This document shows, piece by piece, positions 38,679 through 48,677 of a stretch of DNA of 64,000 nt. The DNA lies in contig NZ_SJEV01000001.1 of assembly GCF_008642235.1 (NCBI RefSeq), forward strand, positions 1,816,400-1,880,399. Reading direction: 5' to 3'. The DNA comes from Planctomonas psychrotolerans. Lineage in GTDB: Bacteria; Actinomycetota; Actinomycetes; Actinomycetales; Microbacteriaceae. The stretch's first letter is position 1. Each line of letters starts with the position of its first letter. The notes beneath the pieces were generated by a model. That model worked only from the letters and a program-made list of their open reading frames with translations. It was not told where the DNA came from and ran no database searches. The translations under genes and the position numbers were made by a program.

Positions 38679-38912
38679 TGTGCATCCCTCGGGCGGTTCG
38701 AGGCCCGGAGTCGGGTCGTGCGGCCGCTCGGTGGGCGCACCCTCGAGCGCCCAGTCAATCACCTTCCACCCGTACTGCGGCTGAGGCGCGCACCCGCTCC
38801 GCTGCCGCAGCACGGAAGGCCTTTCCTATCCGGCGGAAAGGAAACTGGTGGCGAAGAGGCCGCAAGCGCGGAAAGATCGGGTGACGGGCAGTGCGGCGCG
38901 AGGAGGTCGAGC
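38679..38912. promoter_or_regulatory. Divergent mtl control region with operator-like inverted repeat
   Basis: The 234-bp gap between mtlR and the mtl genes contains CCTTTCC (38820-38826), an 8-bp spacer and GGAAAGG (38835-38841), a symmetrical site suited to a dimeric activator such as MtlR. GGAAGG immediately to the left adds a partial third half-site. No clear -35/-10 pair was identified. Confidence 0.5.
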
Positions 38913-39293
38913 ATGAGGCGAGTTCTCGTGGTGTGCGGCGCCGGTGCCTCGAGCACCTTCCTCGCGCACCGGATGCGACGCCTCGCCACCGAGAGCGATC
39001 AGCCGCTGACCGTCGAGGCGGGAAGCGAGTCCGACCTCGAGGCGCTGGTCGTCGGCATCGACGTGGTGCTCGTCGGGCCGCACCTCGCGAGTCGCTTCGC
39101 GGACATCGAGCGCGCGGTCGCTCGCGAGGGTTCCACCGCCCTGCTCCTCCCGGCAACCGTGTACTCGTCGACCGGTGCGGCGGACGCCCTCCGCACCATC
39201 ACCGAAGCAGCGCCGCTTCACCCGACCGGCCCGTTCCCGACGGGCAGCCCGTCGGATCCCACCATCCTTCCGCACGACCTGATCAAGGAGTAA
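38913..39293 (+). CDS. Stand-alone PTS EIIB component (lactose/cellobiose-like)
   Basis: Phosphotransfer protein of 126 aa. MRRVLVVCGAGASSTFLAHRMR has the P-loop cysteine (C8) of EIIB domains. The rest resembles the lactose/chitobiose EIIB family (DVVLVGPHLASRFADIE). The last ~20 residues are a Pro/Ser-rich tail. AGGAGG precedes ATG 38913. It starts the operon, only 2 bp before ptsI. The mannitol transporter already has its own EIIB, so this one is either an extra relay or a sensor acting on MtlR. Confidence 0.75.
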   Translation: MRRVLVVCGAGASSTFLAHRMRRLATESDQPLTVEAGSESDLEALVVGIDVVLVGPHLASRFADIERAVAREGSTALLLPATVYSSTGAADALRTITEAAPLHPTGPFPTGSPSDPTILPHDLIKE

Positions 39294-39295
39294 CC

Positions 39296-40945
39296 ATGCA
39301 GATGACCGGCGTTGGAATCGGCAGAGGATCGGCAATCGGTCAGGTGGTCCGCATGCCGGAACCGCTTCCCGACCCGCAGGACTCCCCGAGCTCCCGTTCG
39401 GCCGAGGATGAGGGGGCACGCGCTGCGGCCTCGCTCGCCGCGGTCGCAGCCGACATCCGCGACCGAGGCGCCCGCGCGGGCGGCTCGGCGAAAAACGTGC
39501 TGGAGGCCCAGGCGTTCATGGCCGAGGACCCCACACTCAGCGCCGACGTCACCACCCGCCTCGCCGACGGCAAGACCGCCGAGCGGGCCGTGTTCGAGGC
39601 GTTCGCGGGCTTCCGCGACATGCTCCGCAGCATGGGCGGCTACATGGGGGAGCGGGCCGCCGACCTCGACGATGTATCGCAGCGGGTTGTCGCGCACCTG
39701 AGCGGTGTGCCCGCCCCGGGTGTGCCCTCGCCGGAGCACCCCTTCATCCTGGTGGCCCGCGACCTCGCGCCCGCCGACACCGCCCTCCTCGACCTCGACA
39801 AGGTGCTCGCCCTGGTCACGAGCGACGGTGGACCCACGTCGCACACGGCGATCCTGGCCAGAGACAAGGCGATCGTCGCCATCGTGGGCGTCAGCGAGGC
39901 GTCGTCGCTCTCCGACGGTGACACGGTCATCGTCGATGCCGCCACCGGAGCGGTAACGGTGTCGCCCACCGACGACGAGATCGCCGCGGCCGAGCGGGCG
40001 ATCGCCGAGCGCGAGTCCGCCATCGCCGCGCCCACCGGACCCGGTGCACTCGCCGACGGCACGCCCGTTCCCCTGCTCGCCAACCTCGGATCGGCCGCGG
40101 CGGCGGAGGATGCCGTGACCAAGGGCGCCGAGGGCGTCGGACTGTTCCGCACCGAGTTCCTGTTCCTCGACTCGAACAGCGCACCCACCGTCGAGGAGCA
40201 GCAGGGGCACTACACGAAGCTGCTTCAGGCGTTCCCCGGCAAGAAGGTCGTGGTGCGGGTGCTCGACGCGGGAGCCGACAAGCCGCTCAGCTTCCTCAAC
40301 GACTCGCCCGAGGAGAACCCGGCCCTCGGGCTCCGAGGGCTCCGTGCCCTCCGCGCCAACGAGCAGATCCTGCGCGACCAGCTCACCGCACTGGCGAACG
40401 CCGACGCGGCGACCGAGAGCGATCTGTGGGTCATGGCCCCGATGGTCTCCACGGTCGAGGAGGCGCGGTACTTCACCGCCCTCGCGCACGACCTCGGACT
40501 CCGCACGGCGGGCGTGATGGTGGAGGTGCCGTCCGCGGCGCTCCTCGCCGACCGCATCCTCGCCGAGTCGGACTTCGCGAGCATCGGCACGAACGACCTC
40601 ACCCAGTACACCCTGGCCGCCGACCGTCTCCTCGGTTCGGTCGCCTCGTTCCAGGACCCCTGGCACCCGGCGGTGCTCCGGCTCGTCGGCGAGGTCGGCG
40701 CTGCAGGTGCCGCCCTCGATCGTCCGGTCGGCATCTGCGGCGAGGCCGCCGCCGACCCGCTCCTGGCCGTCGTGCTCGTCGGCCTCGGCGCGACGACCCT
40801 CTCCATGTCCCCCGCGGCGCTCGCCGATGTGCGCGCCGAACTCGCCCGGTTCACCCTGGACCAGGCGAAGCAGTTCGCGTCCCTCGCACTGTCGGCGAAC
40901 AGCGCCGTCGAGGCACGCGCCGCCGTCACCGCAGCAATCCAATAA
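39296..40945 (+). CDS. ptsI: PTS enzyme I (phosphoenolpyruvate-protein phosphotransferase)
   Basis: First phosphotransfer step of the PTS, 549 aa. The phosphohistidine motif GGPTSHTAILAR places the active His at 183. The PEP-binding domain includes GVGLFRTEFLFLD, GLRGLRA, and GTNDLTQYTLAADR, with the catalytic Cys region GICGEAA. ATG 39296 is 2 bp after the EIIB stop. No HPr gene is in the cluster, so HPr must be encoded elsewhere. Confidence 0.95.
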   Translation: MQMTGVGIGRGSAIGQVVRMPEPLPDPQDSPSSRSAEDEGARAAASLAAVAADIRDRGARAGGSAKNVLEAQAFMAEDPTLSADVTTRLADGKTAERAVFEAFAGFRDMLRSMGGYMGERAADLDDVSQRVVAHLSGVPAPGVPSPEHPFILVARDLAPADTALLDLDKVLALVTSDGGPTSHTAILARDKAIVAIVGVSEASSLSDGDTVIVDAATGAVTVSPTDDEIAAAERAIAERESAIAAPTGPGALADGTPVPLLANLGSAAAAEDAVTKGAEGVGLFRTEFLFLDSNSAPTVEEQQGHYTKLLQAFPGKKVVVRVLDAGADKPLSFLNDSPEENPALGLRGLRALRANEQILRDQLTALANADAATESDLWVMAPMVSTVEEARYFTALAHDLGLRTAGVMVEVPSAALLADRILAESDFASIGTNDLTQYTLAADRLLGSVASFQDPWHPAVLRLVGEVGAAGAALDRPVGICGEAAADPLLAVVLVGLGATTLSMSPAALADVRAELARFTLDQAKQFASLALSANSAVEARAAVTAAIQ

Positions 40946-40976
40946 CCCTTCCCCCTCACGACAGGAGTTTCATCCC

Positions 40977-42536
40977 ATGACGACGACGTCACAGTCGGCC
41001 ACACCCGCCGGCGCACAGCGAAGCGGAGCGCGCGTTCGCGTGCAGCGCTTCGGTGCATTCCTCTCCGGCATGGTCATGCCGAACATCCCCGCGTTCATCG
41101 CGTGGGGGCTCATCACCGCCCTCTTCATCGAGAAGGGGTGGATCCCGGTGCCGCAGCTCGGCGGATTCGGGGAGGACGCGAATGGCGACGCCTACACCGG
41201 GCTCGTCGGGCCGATGATCACCTACCTTCTGCCGCTGCTCATCGCGTACACCGGAGGCCGCATGGTCTACGACGTGCGCGGTGGCGTCGTGGGCGCCGCA
41301 GCGACCATGGGCGTCATCGTCGGCGCCGGGGTGCCGATGTTCCTCGGAGCGCTCATCGTCGGTCCGCTCGCCGCGTGGCTCATGAAGAAGGTCGACAGCA
41401 TCTGGGACGGCAAGATCCGTCCCGGCTTCGAAATGCTGGTGAACAACTTCTCGGCCGGAATCCTCGCGATGCTGCTCTCGCTGGCCGCGTTCTTCGGTCT
41501 TGCGCCGCTGCTCACCGCGCTCAGCCGGGCTCTGGGTGGCGCGGTCGACTTCCTCATCGGAGCGAACCTGCTGCCGCTGGCAAGCATCGTGATCGAGCCC
41601 GCCAAGGTGCTGTTCCTCAACAACGCCATCAACCACGGCGTGCTGACGCCGCTCGGAGTCCAGCAGTCCGAAGAGGCCGGCAAGTCGGTGCTGTTCCTGC
41701 TCGAGGCGAACCCCGGCCCGGGCCTCGGGCTGCTGCTCGCCTTCGCGATCTTCGGCGTCGGAGTCTCCAAGGCCACCGCACCCGGTGCCATCATCATCCA
41801 GTTCTTCGGCGGCATCCACGAGATCTACTTCCCGTACGTGCTCGCCAAGCCGATCCTCCTGCTCGCCGTCATCTCCGGTGGTGCGACGGGCGTGTTCACC
41901 AACGTGCTCTTCGGCTCCGGTCTCGTGAGCGTGGCGTCTCCCGGCAGCATTTTCGCGGTGCTCGCAGTGACCGCTCGGGATAGCTTCCTGGGCGTCATCC
42001 TGTCGGTGGTGCTGTCCGCCGTGGTGTCCTTCATCGTGGCGGCCGTCATTCTGCGGGCCAGCCGCTCGCGGGACCTCGCCGCGGAGGCCGCGGGCACCAA
42101 CTCGCTCGCCGATGCCGCAGCACGGATGGACGAGCTCAAGGGCAAGAAGAGCTCCGTCACGGCCGCCATGCGCGAGACGTCCGGCGCGGGCGCCGCAGCC
42201 GGCGCCGGTGCAGCCGCGGGCGCAGCGGCAGGCACCATCGAGACGACGAAGGTCAACAACATCGTCTTCGCCTGCGACGCCGGCATGGGCTCCAGCGCCA
42301 TGGGCGCGAGCGTGCTGCGCAACAAGCTGAAGAAGGCCGGGGTGGAGGGTGTGACCGTGGTCAACAAGTCCATCGCCAATCTCGACGGCAACGAGGACCT
42401 CATCATCACCCACCAGGACCTCACCGACCGAGCACGGCAGAAGAACTCGACCGCCACGCACGTATCGGTCGACAACTTCATGTCGAGCCCGAAGTACGAC
42501 GACGTGGTCAGCCTCGTGCAGGACCAGCAGGCGTAG
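40977..42536 (+). CDS. mtlA: Mannitol PTS transporter EIICB
   Basis: Membrane transporter that phosphorylates mannitol on entry, 519 aa. The EIIC domain (about 15-360) has GAFLSGMVMPNIPAFIAWGLITALF, GGRMVYDVRGGVVGA, NNAINHGVLTPLG and PGAIIIQFFGGIHEIYFPYV. An Ala/Gly-rich linker (about 400-420) joins the EIIB domain, whose active Cys is C433 in VFACDAGMGSSAMG. ACAGGAG precedes ATG 40977. The separate EIIA follows. Confidence 0.95.
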   Translation: MTTTSQSATPAGAQRSGARVRVQRFGAFLSGMVMPNIPAFIAWGLITALFIEKGWIPVPQLGGFGEDANGDAYTGLVGPMITYLLPLLIAYTGGRMVYDVRGGVVGAAATMGVIVGAGVPMFLGALIVGPLAAWLMKKVDSIWDGKIRPGFEMLVNNFSAGILAMLLSLAAFFGLAPLLTALSRALGGAVDFLIGANLLPLASIVIEPAKVLFLNNAINHGVLTPLGVQQSEEAGKSVLFLLEANPGPGLGLLLAFAIFGVGVSKATAPGAIIIQFFGGIHEIYFPYVLAKPILLLAVISGGATGVFTNVLFGSGLVSVASPGSIFAVLAVTARDSFLGVILSVVLSAVVSFIVAAVILRASRSRDLAAEAAGTNSLADAAARMDELKGKKSSVTAAMRETSGAGAAAGAGAAAGAAAGTIETTKVNNIVFACDAGMGSSAMGASVLRNKLKKAGVEGVTVVNKSIANLDGNEDLIITHQDLTDRARQKNSTATHVSVDNFMSSPKYDDVVSLVQDQQA

Positions 42537-42572
42537 TCTCCGACCACAGCGAACAGCAATCGAGAGGGAACC

Positions 42573-43013
42573 ATGACAGACAACGTGCTCGACCCCGAAC
42601 GCATCGTCATCGGCGGAACGTCGACCACCAAGGACGAGGCCATCCACGAGGCGGCCAGCATCCTCGAAGCGGCCGGGGCCGTGACGGCGGACTACGCCGG
42701 CTACATGCTCGAACGGGAGCGACTCACGTCGACGTACATGGGCAACTTCCTCGCCATCCCGCACGGCACGAACGAGGGCAAGGACACGATCCTCTCCTCC
42801 GCGCTCTCGTTCGTGCGGTACGAGTCCCCGCTCGACTGGGACGGCAACGAGGTGCGTTTCGTGGTGGGCATCGCCGGCAAGGACAACGGACACCTCGAGA
42901 TCCTCAGCAAGATCGCCATCATCTTCAGCGATGAGGACCAGGTGCAGAAGCTCCTCGACGCGAACAACGCGGCGGAGGCCTACGCGATCCTCGCCGAGGT
43001 GAACGAGGAATGA
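42573..43013 (+). CDS. mtlF: Mannitol PTS EIIA component
   Basis: Cytoplasmic phosphocarrier, 146 aa. [27 protein letters not shown] carries the phosphohistidine (H64), and [19 protein letters not shown] is typical of the mannitol/fructose EIIA fold. GAGAGGGAA is upstream. Overlaps mtlD by four bases. Confidence 0.94.
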   Translation: MTDNVLDPERIVIGGTSTTKDEAIHEAASILEAAGAVTADYAGYMLERERLTSTYMGNFLAIPHGTNEGKDTILSSALSFVRYESPLDWDGNEVRFVVGIAGKDNGHLEILSKIAIIFSDEDQVQKLLDANNAAEAYAILAEVNEE

Positions 43014-44182
43014 AGGCGGTCCACTTCGGCGCCGGCAACATCGGCCGCGGCTTCGTCGGGCTGATCCTGCACAACGCGGGCTACGAGGTCGTCTTCGCCG
43101 ACGTGAACGCCGACCTCATCGGCCAGCTGGCCGAGGCGCCGGAGTACCGCGTGCACCAGGTCGGTGCCGACGAGCGCAGCTGGACGGTCGACGACTTCCG
43201 GGCGATCGACAGTTCGGCGGATCCGGAGGGCCTGGCCGCCGAACTGGCGACCGCGGACGTGATCACCACGGCCGTCGGCCCGAACATCCTGCGCTTCGTG
43301 GCACCGGCCATCGCCGCCGGACTGTCGGCCCGGGCGGCCGACGCTCCCCGCGTCGCGGTGATGGCGTGCGAGAACGCGATCAATGCCACCGACACGCTGC
43401 GGGATGAGATCGTCGCGGCACTCGACGGCGCGGCGCCGGACGGTGATCGGGCCGCTCTCGACCGCGCCGTGTTCGCGAACACCGCGGTGGACCGGATCGT
43501 GCCGAACCAGGCGCCGGGCACCGGGCTCGACGTCACGGTGGAGGACTTCTTCGAGTGGGTGATCGAGCGACCGCCGTTCGGCGACGCCGTGCCGCGCATT
43601 CCGGAGGCGACTTTCGTCGACGACCTCGAGCCGTACATCGAGCGCAAGCTCTTCACCGTGAACACCGGCCACGCGACGGTGGCGTACCACGGCTTCGCGC
43701 GCGGCGCCGTCTCGCAGTCGGATGCCATGGCGCTGCCCGAGGTCGCCGACGAGGTGCGGGCCGTGCTGGGAGAGACGAGTCGCCTCCTCGTCGAGAAGCA
43801 CGGACTCGATCCGAAGGAGCAGCAGGCCTACCTGCAGAAGAACCTCACCCGATTCGAGAACCCGGCGCTCGCCGACACCGTCGAGCGGGTGGGTCGCCAG
43901 CCGTTGCGCAAGCTCGGACGCCACGAACGCTTCGTCGGGCCCGCCGCGGAGCTCGCCGAGCGGGGACTGCCGTTCGACGCTCTCGTGCGGGCGATGGGTG
44001 CAGCGCTCCGATTCGACGTGCCGGAGGATCCGCAGAGCGTGGAGTTGCGCGAGCTGCTCGCCTCCGCGTCGCCCGACGAGTTCGTGCGCCAGGTGACGGG
44101 CCTCGACGAGGCATCGCCGGTCTTCGACGCGCTTGTGCCGGTGGTCGCGGACGCGAAGAACGGCGAAGCGACGGTACGGTAG
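43010..44182 (+). CDS. mtlD: Mannitol-1-phosphate 5-dehydrogenase
   Basis: Oxidises mannitol-1-phosphate to fructose-6-phosphate with NAD, 390 aa. [33 protein letters not shown] is the NAD-binding start; [11 protein letters not shown] and [16 protein letters not shown] with its catalytic lysine/histidine region are conserved. ATG overlaps mtlF (ATGA). It completes the pathway encoded by the locus. Confidence 0.94.
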   Translation: MKAVHFGAGNIGRGFVGLILHNAGYEVVFADVNADLIGQLAEAPEYRVHQVGADERSWTVDDFRAIDSSADPEGLAAELATADVITTAVGPNILRFVAPAIAAGLSARAADAPRVAVMACENAINATDTLRDEIVAALDGAAPDGDRAALDRAVFANTAVDRIVPNQAPGTGLDVTVEDFFEWVIERPPFGDAVPRIPEATFVDDLEPYIERKLFTVNTGHATVAYHGFARGAVSQSDAMALPEVADEVRAVLGETSRLLVEKHGLDPKEQQAYLQKNLTRFENPALADTVERVGRQPLRKLGRHERFVGPAAELAERGLPFDALVRAMGAALRFDVPEDPQSVELRELLASASPDEFVRQVTGLDEASPVFDALVPVVADAKNGEATVR

Positions 44183-44222
44183 TCCCGTTTCGCGCTGAGC
44201 GCTACACGCCACGCGGCACAAA

Positions 44223-44251
44223 TTGCCTCAACGGGCCGAATGGCCTATGGT
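44223..44251 (+). promoter_or_regulatory. infA operon promoter
   Basis: TTGCCT (44223-44228), 17-bp spacer, TATGGT (44246-44251). The leader to the infA ATG would be about 85 nt. Confidence 0.6.
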
Positions 44252-44343
44252 TGATCCTTGGTGTCTTGAGCCCGTTTTCGTGTGCCAACTTTCACCACAT
44301 CCCCGCACGACCAGCAGACTTTACCTATAGCGACAGTGAGTGT

Positions 44344-44565
44344 ATGGCCAAAAAAGACGGTGTCATCGAAATCGAAGGCGCAGTAGTCGAAGCCCTTCCC
44401 AACGCGATGTTTCGCGTTGAGTTGAGCAACGGCCACCGAGTGCTTGCCCACATCTCGGGCAAGATGCGCCAGCACTACATCCGCATCCTCCCGGAGGACC
44501 GCGTGATCGTGGAGCTGAGCCCCTACGACCTGACCCGTGGCCGGATCGTCTACCGCTACAAGTAA
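44344..44565 (+). CDS. infA: Translation initiation factor IF-1
   Basis: OB-fold A-site factor, 73 aa. [31 protein letters not shown] and [37 protein letters not shown] are canonical over the full length. The upstream open frame is the leader and the out-of-frame mtlD end. Confidence 0.98.
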   Translation: MAKKDGVIEIEGAVVEALPNAMFRVELSNGHRVLAHISGKMRQHYIRILPEDRVIVELSPYDLTRGRIVYRYK

Positions 44566-44644
44566 ACGTCCGCTGTAAGGAACGGCCGATGCCGCCTCCC
44601 GGCGGCCCCGGCACGAGGCCAGCGAACAAAGGAACAGAAGAACA

Positions 44645-44758
44645 ATGAAGGTCAACCCCAGCGTCAAGCGGATCTGCGAAAAGTGCAAGGTGATCCGTCG
44701 CAACGGACGCGTCATGGTGATTTGCGACAACCCGCGTCACAAGCAGCGCCAGGGCTAG
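44645..44758 (+). CDS. rpmJ: 50S ribosomal protein L36 (zinc-binding form)
   Basis: 37 aa, short but complete: [20 protein letters not shown] opens it, and it ends PRHKQRQG. The zinc ligands C11, C14, C27 and H32 are intact, so it is the C+ form. It is 79 bp after infA, with AAAGGAACAGAAG upstream. Confidence 0.96.
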   Translation: MKVNPSVKRICEKCKVIRRNGRVMVICDNPRHKQRQG

Positions 44759-44851
44759 TTCCCGGCCGACACGCGGAACGCTCCGGCGTCCCGCGATCAG
44801 CACGACCCGTACGACCCAGAACGACAACGAACTGCAGAGCAGCATCAGATC

Positions 44852-44879
44852 CTGACAGAGCGGCGCACGCCGATACCGT
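44852..44879 (+). promoter_or_regulatory. Possible internal promoter before rpsM
   Basis: CTGACA (44852-44857), 16-bp spacer, TACCGT (44874-44879), followed by a 7-bp hairpin (44890-44908). These lie in the 199-bp rpmJ-rpsM spacer. Tentative. Confidence 0.4.
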
Positions 44880-44957
44880 CAGGGGACACCAGTGGCGAGG
44901 GGCCACTGCACCGGTGCTGTTTCACACCTCTCACTCACATCAACAGGAGAAGCCACA

Positions 44958-45332
44958 ATGGCACGTCTCGCAGGCGTAGACATTCCGCGCGATAAGCGCG
45001 TGGAAGTAGCACTCACGTACATCTATGGCGTCGGCCGCACGAGGGCACTCAAGACCCTCGCGGACACGCAGATCGACGGAAACATCCGTGTGAAGGATCT
45101 GACCGACGAACAGCTCATCGCTCTCCGCGATCACATCGAGGGCAACTTCAAGGTAGAGGGTGACCTCCGCCGCGAGGTGGCCGCCGACATCCGCCGCAAG
45201 GTCGAGATCGGCAGCTACCAGGGTATCCGCCACCGCCGTGGTCTCCCCGTGCACGGTCAGCGCACCAAGACCAACGCTCGCACCCGCAAGGGCCCGAAGC
45301 GCACCGTCGCCGGCAAGAAGAAGGCCCGCTAG
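44958..45332 (+). CDS. rpsM: 30S ribosomal protein S13
   Basis: Head protein bridging to L5, 124 aa. [29 protein letters not shown] and [34 protein letters not shown] are standard. ATG 44958 follows AGGAGAAG. Confidence 0.97.
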   Translation: MARLAGVDIPRDKRVEVALTYIYGVGRTRALKTLADTQIDGNIRVKDLTDEQLIALRDHIEGNFKVEGDLRREVAADIRRKVEIGSYQGIRHRRGLPVHGQRTKTNARTRKGPKRTVAGKKKAR

Positions 45333-45377
45333 GCCCCGGCCAGCGGCGCACAGCCTCTTTAGGACTTAGGAGAAATC

Positions 45378-45776
45378 ATGGCTACACCCAAAACCGCTGC
45401 GCGGAAGCCCCGTCGCAAGGAAAAGAAGAACGTTGCTGTGGGCCAGGCCCACATCAAGAGCACCTTCAACAACACCATCGTCTCGATCACCGACACCACC
45501 GGTGCGGTCATCAGCTGGGCATCGTCCGGTGGCGTCGGCTTCAAGGGATCGCGCAAGTCGACCCCGTTCGCCGCTCAGCTCGCCGCCGAGTCCGCCGCGC
45601 GTCAGGCGCAGGAGCACGGCATGAAGAAGGTCGACGTGTTCGTGAAGGGACCCGGATCGGGTCGCGAGACGGCGATCCGTTCGCTGCAGGCAGCCGGCCT
45701 CGAGGTCGGTTCCATCAACGACGTCACCCCGCAGGCGCACAACGGATGCCGCCCGCCGAAGCGCCGCCGCGTCTAA
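45378..45776 (+). CDS. rpsK: 30S ribosomal protein S11
   Basis: Platform protein, 132 aa. [30 protein letters not shown] and the C-terminal [33 protein letters not shown] are canonical. rpsD, often next in other bacteria, is not here. Confidence 0.97.
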   Translation: MATPKTAARKPRRKEKKNVAVGQAHIKSTFNNTIVSITDTTGAVISWASSGGVGFKGSRKSTPFAAQLAAESAARQAQEHGMKKVDVFVKGPGSGRETAIRSLQAAGLEVGSINDVTPQAHNGCRPPKRRRV

Positions 45777-45787
45777 TTCCGCTGTGT

Positions 45788-45821
45788 CTCCGGTGAGCCG
45801 CTGTACGGCGGCTCACCGGAG
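45788..45821 (+). terminator. Strong hairpin between rpsK and rpoA
   Basis: A 13-bp perfect stem (45788-45800 with 45809-45821) with an 8-nt loop, no T-run after it. A second 7-bp stem (AAGTGTC 45937-45943 with 45952-45958) lies just before rpoA. Partial termination or mRNA processing is likely. Confidence 0.6.
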
Positions 45822-45977
45822 CCAACGCCGGTAGTGCCCGAGCGGATCCGCCGATCCGGTTCGCGGCGGTCGTCACCGATGCGACGCTCACCACTTTCTT
45901 CAGTCCCACCCCTGCCGGTCTCCCGGTTCATTTGCCAAGTGTCATATAGCGGACACTTCGCCGAAAGGAATCCATAA

Positions 45978-46970
45978 GTGCTGATTGCACAGCGTCCAAC
46001 GCTCACCGAAGAAAACATCACCGAGTTTCGTTCGCGGTTCGCCATCGAACCCCTCGAGCCCGGCTTCGGCTACACGCTCGGCAACTCGCTCCGCCGCACC
46101 CTGCTCTCCTCGATCCCGGGCGCCGCGGTCACCAGCATCCGCATCGACGGTGTGCTGCACGAATTCACCACCATTCCGGGTGTGAAGGAAGACGTCACCG
46201 AGATCATCCTGAACATCAAGGGTCTCGTCGTCTCCAGCGAGCACGACGAGCCCATCACGGCGTACCTGCGCAAGACCGGCTCCGGCCAGGTCACCGCTGC
46301 GGACATCTCCGCTCCCGCCGGCGTGGAGATCCACAACCCCGACCTCGTGATCGCCACGCTGAACGAGAAGGCGAAGTTCGAGCTCGAACTCACCATCGAG
46401 CGCGGCCGCGGGTACGTCTCCGCCACCCAGAACCGCAGCGAGTTCAGTGAGGCCGGCCAGATCCCGGTCGACTCCATCTACTCGCCCGTGCTCAAGGTCA
46501 CCTACCGCGTCGAGGCGACGCGTGCCGGTGAGCGCACCGACTTCGACCGTCTCGTCGTCGACGTCGAGACCAAGTCGGCCATCAGCCCGCGCGACGCCAT
46601 CGCCTCCGCCGGTCGCACCCTCACCGAGCTGTTCGGTCTTGCTCGCGAGCTGAACAACGCCGCCGAGGGCATCGAGATCGGCCCCGCGCCGGTCGACGCC
46701 GTTCTCAGCTCCGAACTGTCGATGCCGATCGAGGACCTGGACCTGTCGGTCCGCTCCTACAACTGCCTCAAGCGCGAGGGCATCAACAACGTGAGCGAAC
46801 TGGTCGCCCTGTCGGAGACCCAGCTCATGAACATCCGCAACTTCGGACAGAAGTCGGTGGATGAGGTCAAGGACAAGCTCGTCGAGATGGGTCTGTCGCT
46901 GAAGGATGCCGTTCCCGGCTTCGACGGCGCCCACTTCTACAGCGGCACCGACGACGAAGAGTACAGCTAA
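45978..46970 (+). CDS. rpoA: DNA-directed RNA polymerase subunit alpha
   Basis: 330 aa. The N-terminal assembly domain ([40 protein letters not shown]) and the C-terminal promoter-binding domain ([52 protein letters not shown]) are intact, with a short acidic tail. GTG 45978 follows GAAAGGAA. Confidence 0.98.
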   Translation: MLIAQRPTLTEENITEFRSRFAIEPLEPGFGYTLGNSLRRTLLSSIPGAAVTSIRIDGVLHEFTTIPGVKEDVTEIILNIKGLVVSSEHDEPITAYLRKTGSGQVTAADISAPAGVEIHNPDLVIATLNEKAKFELELTIERGRGYVSATQNRSEFSEAGQIPVDSIYSPVLKVTYRVEATRAGERTDFDRLVVDVETKSAISPRDAIASAGRTLTELFGLARELNNAAEGIEIGPAPVDAVLSSELSMPIEDLDLSVRSYNCLKREGINNVSELVALSETQLMNIRNFGQKSVDEVKDKLVEMGLSLKDAVPGFDGAHFYSGTDDEEYS

Positions 46971-47020
46971 CCGTCGGTCACGCGACCATCAACCGTTTTT
47001 GATACTGGAGACACAACACC

Positions 47021-47629
47021 ATGCCTAAGCCAACCAAGGGCCCTCGTCTCGGCGGCGGACCGTCGCACGAGCGCCTGATGCTCGCGAACCTCGCGGCAGC
47101 CCTGTTCACCCACCGGTCGATCAAGACGACGGAGACCAAGGCCAAGCGCCTTCGTCCGGTCGCCGAGCGACTGGTCACCTTCGCGAAGCGTGGCGACCTG
47201 CATGCTCGCCGCCGCGTTCTCAGCATCATCTCGGACAAGACCGTCGTGCACGAGCTCTTCACCGAGATCGCCCCGCTGGTCGCCGAGCGCGAGGGCGGTT
47301 ACACCCGCATCACGAAGCTGGGCTTCCGCAAGGGCGACAACGCCCCCATGGTGCAGATCGAGCTCGTTCTCGAGCCCGTGACCCCGAAGGTCAAGCGCAG
47401 CAGCACGCGGTCCACCGCGTCTGCCGCCACCGCCGCTCCGGTCGCCGAGGCGCCCGCTGAGGATGAGGTCGTCGAGGACGCGCCCGTCGAGGACGTCGTC
47501 GTCGAGGATGTCGCCGTCGAGGACGGTGCCGCCGTCGACGCGCCCGCCGAGAGTGACGCCGCCGAGAGCGACGCCGCCGCATCCGCCGCCACCCCGGTGG
47601 AGTCGACGGAAGAGTCCGACACCAAGTAA
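47021..47629 (+). CDS. rplQ: 50S ribosomal protein L17 with acidic C-terminal tail
   Basis: 202 aa against about 120-130 in the core family. Core: [59 protein letters not shown]. From about residue 130 the protein is a highly acidic tail with repeated VEDV/VVED units and Ala/Ser/Glu runs. Last gene of the alpha-operon set; a terminator follows. Confidence 0.96.
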   Translation: MPKPTKGPRLGGGPSHERLMLANLAAALFTHRSIKTTETKAKRLRPVAERLVTFAKRGDLHARRRVLSIISDKTVVHELFTEIAPLVAEREGGYTRITKLGFRKGDNAPMVQIELVLEPVTPKVKRSSTRSTASAATAAPVAEAPAEDEVVEDAPVEDVVVEDVAVEDGAAVDAPAESDAAESDAAASAATPVESTEESDTK

Positions 47630-47658
47630 CACAGCACCGCAGCGTTCTGCTGCGCGAT

Positions 47659-47693
47659 ACGGCCCCGGCATCCTCACGGATCCGGGGCCGTTT
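47659..47693 (+). terminator. Terminator after rplQ
   Basis: ACGGCCCCGG (47659-47668) pairs with 47682-47691. The stem continues after a one-base bulge as ATCC/GGAT around a TCAC loop, and TTT closes it. Confidence 0.8.
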
Positions 47694-47751
47694 CGTGTGC
47701 CCGGCGGCTTGGGCATCGGCCTCAGCCGCTCATCGGCGCGATACCGGTGGG

Positions 47752-47757
47752 TAGGAT
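47752..47757 (+). promoter_or_regulatory. -10 element for the thi operon (TAGGAT)
   Basis: TAGGAT would start transcription about 7-10 bases later, just before the TPP aptamer. No convincing -35 was seen. Confidence 0.4.
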
Positions 47758-47766
47758 GACCGGTAG

Positions 47767-47850
47767 TGACACGGGGTGCTCGCGCAGGATGCGCGGGCTG
47801 AGATAACACCCGTCGAACCTGATCTAGTTAGAACTAGCGAAGGGATGTCG
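47767..47850 (+). promoter_or_regulatory. TPP riboswitch controlling thiM-thiE-thiD/tenA
   Basis: Conserved aptamer segments ACGGGGTGC, GGGCTGAGATAACACCC and GAACCTGATCTAG...CTAGCGAAGGGA are in order, and GACA/TGTC can close P1 (47768-47771 with 47846-47849). The 3' strand AAGGGA is also the Shine-Dalgarno sequence of thiM (ATG 47854), so thiamine pyrophosphate probably represses translation by masking it. Confidence 0.93.
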
Positions 47851-47853
47851 CGA

Positions 47854-48666
47854 ATGGGTATTCGCACGTCGAACGACCATGTCCACTTCAGCGCGGAGCT
47901 GCTCGACACGCTTCGACGCGAGACGCCGCTGGTGCAGAGCATCACGAACGCGGTGGTCACGAACTTCACTGCCAACGTGCTGTTGGCCATCGGTGCAGCT
48001 CCGGCGATGGTCGACATACCGGGCGAGGCGGGACCGTTCGCCCGGATCGCGTCCGGTCTGCTCGTGAACCTCGGGACACCGCAGGCCGAACCCCGCGAGG
48101 CCATGCTCGAGGCGGCGCGCGCGGCTGTGTCGGCGGGCACGCCGTGGGTGCTGGACCCCGTGGCGATCGGCTCGCTGCCCGTGCGCACCGCGCTCGCCTA
48201 CGACCTCGTGGAGCTGCGGCCGATGGTCGTGCGCGGAAACGCATCCGAGATCATCGCCCTCGCGAGGCTGGGCACCGGCGGGCGAGGTGTCGACGCGACC
48301 GATTCTGCCGAGAGTGCGCTGGACGCGGCGCGACAGATCGCGCGGGAGCACGGGTCGATCGTCGCCGTCTCCGGCGCGACCGACGTCATCACCGACGGTG
48401 CCACCGTGGTGCGGGCACGCAACGGGCACGCGCTGCTCACGAAAGTGACGGGAGGTGGCTGCGCGCTGGGTTCGGTGATGGCGGCCTTCGCGTCGCTCGA
48501 CGGAGATCGTCTCGCCACGACGGTGGCGGCGACTGTTTGCTACACGATCGCGGCCGAGCAGGCGGCAACGGTTGCCTCAGGGCCGGGGAGTTTCGCCGTC
48601 GCGTTCCTCGATCGGCTTGCCGGCCTCGACCCGGCGACGGTGCTCGAGCGGGCGGTGATCGAATGA
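47854..48666 (+). CDS. thiM: Hydroxyethylthiazole kinase
   Basis: Phosphorylates the thiazole alcohol for thiamine salvage, 270 aa. [49 protein letters not shown] and [16 protein letters not shown] are characteristic. ATG 47854 is chosen because AAGGGA lies about 8 bases before it; upstream in-frame ATGs fall within the riboswitch. Confidence 0.94.
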   Translation: MGIRTSNDHVHFSAELLDTLRRETPLVQSITNAVVTNFTANVLLAIGAAPAMVDIPGEAGPFARIASGLLVNLGTPQAEPREAMLEAARAAVSAGTPWVLDPVAIGSLPVRTALAYDLVELRPMVVRGNASEIIALARLGTGGRGVDATDSAESALDAARQIAREHGSIVAVSGATDVITDGATVVRARNGHALLTKVTGGGCALGSVMAAFASLDGDRLATTVAATVCYTIAAEQAATVASGPGSFAVAFLDRLAGLDPATVLERAVIE

Positions 48667-48677
48667 GGGGTGATCGA

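Noticed and set aside
37761-38912. Extension of the small EIIB gene upstream to a 510-aa protein
   Set aside because: The upstream part is antisense to mtlR; AGGAGG before ATG 38913 marks the start.
40989-42893. Long - strand frame opposite mtlA/mtlF
   Set aside because: His/Arg/Glu/Asp-rich translation without motifs; antisense of well-supported PTS genes.
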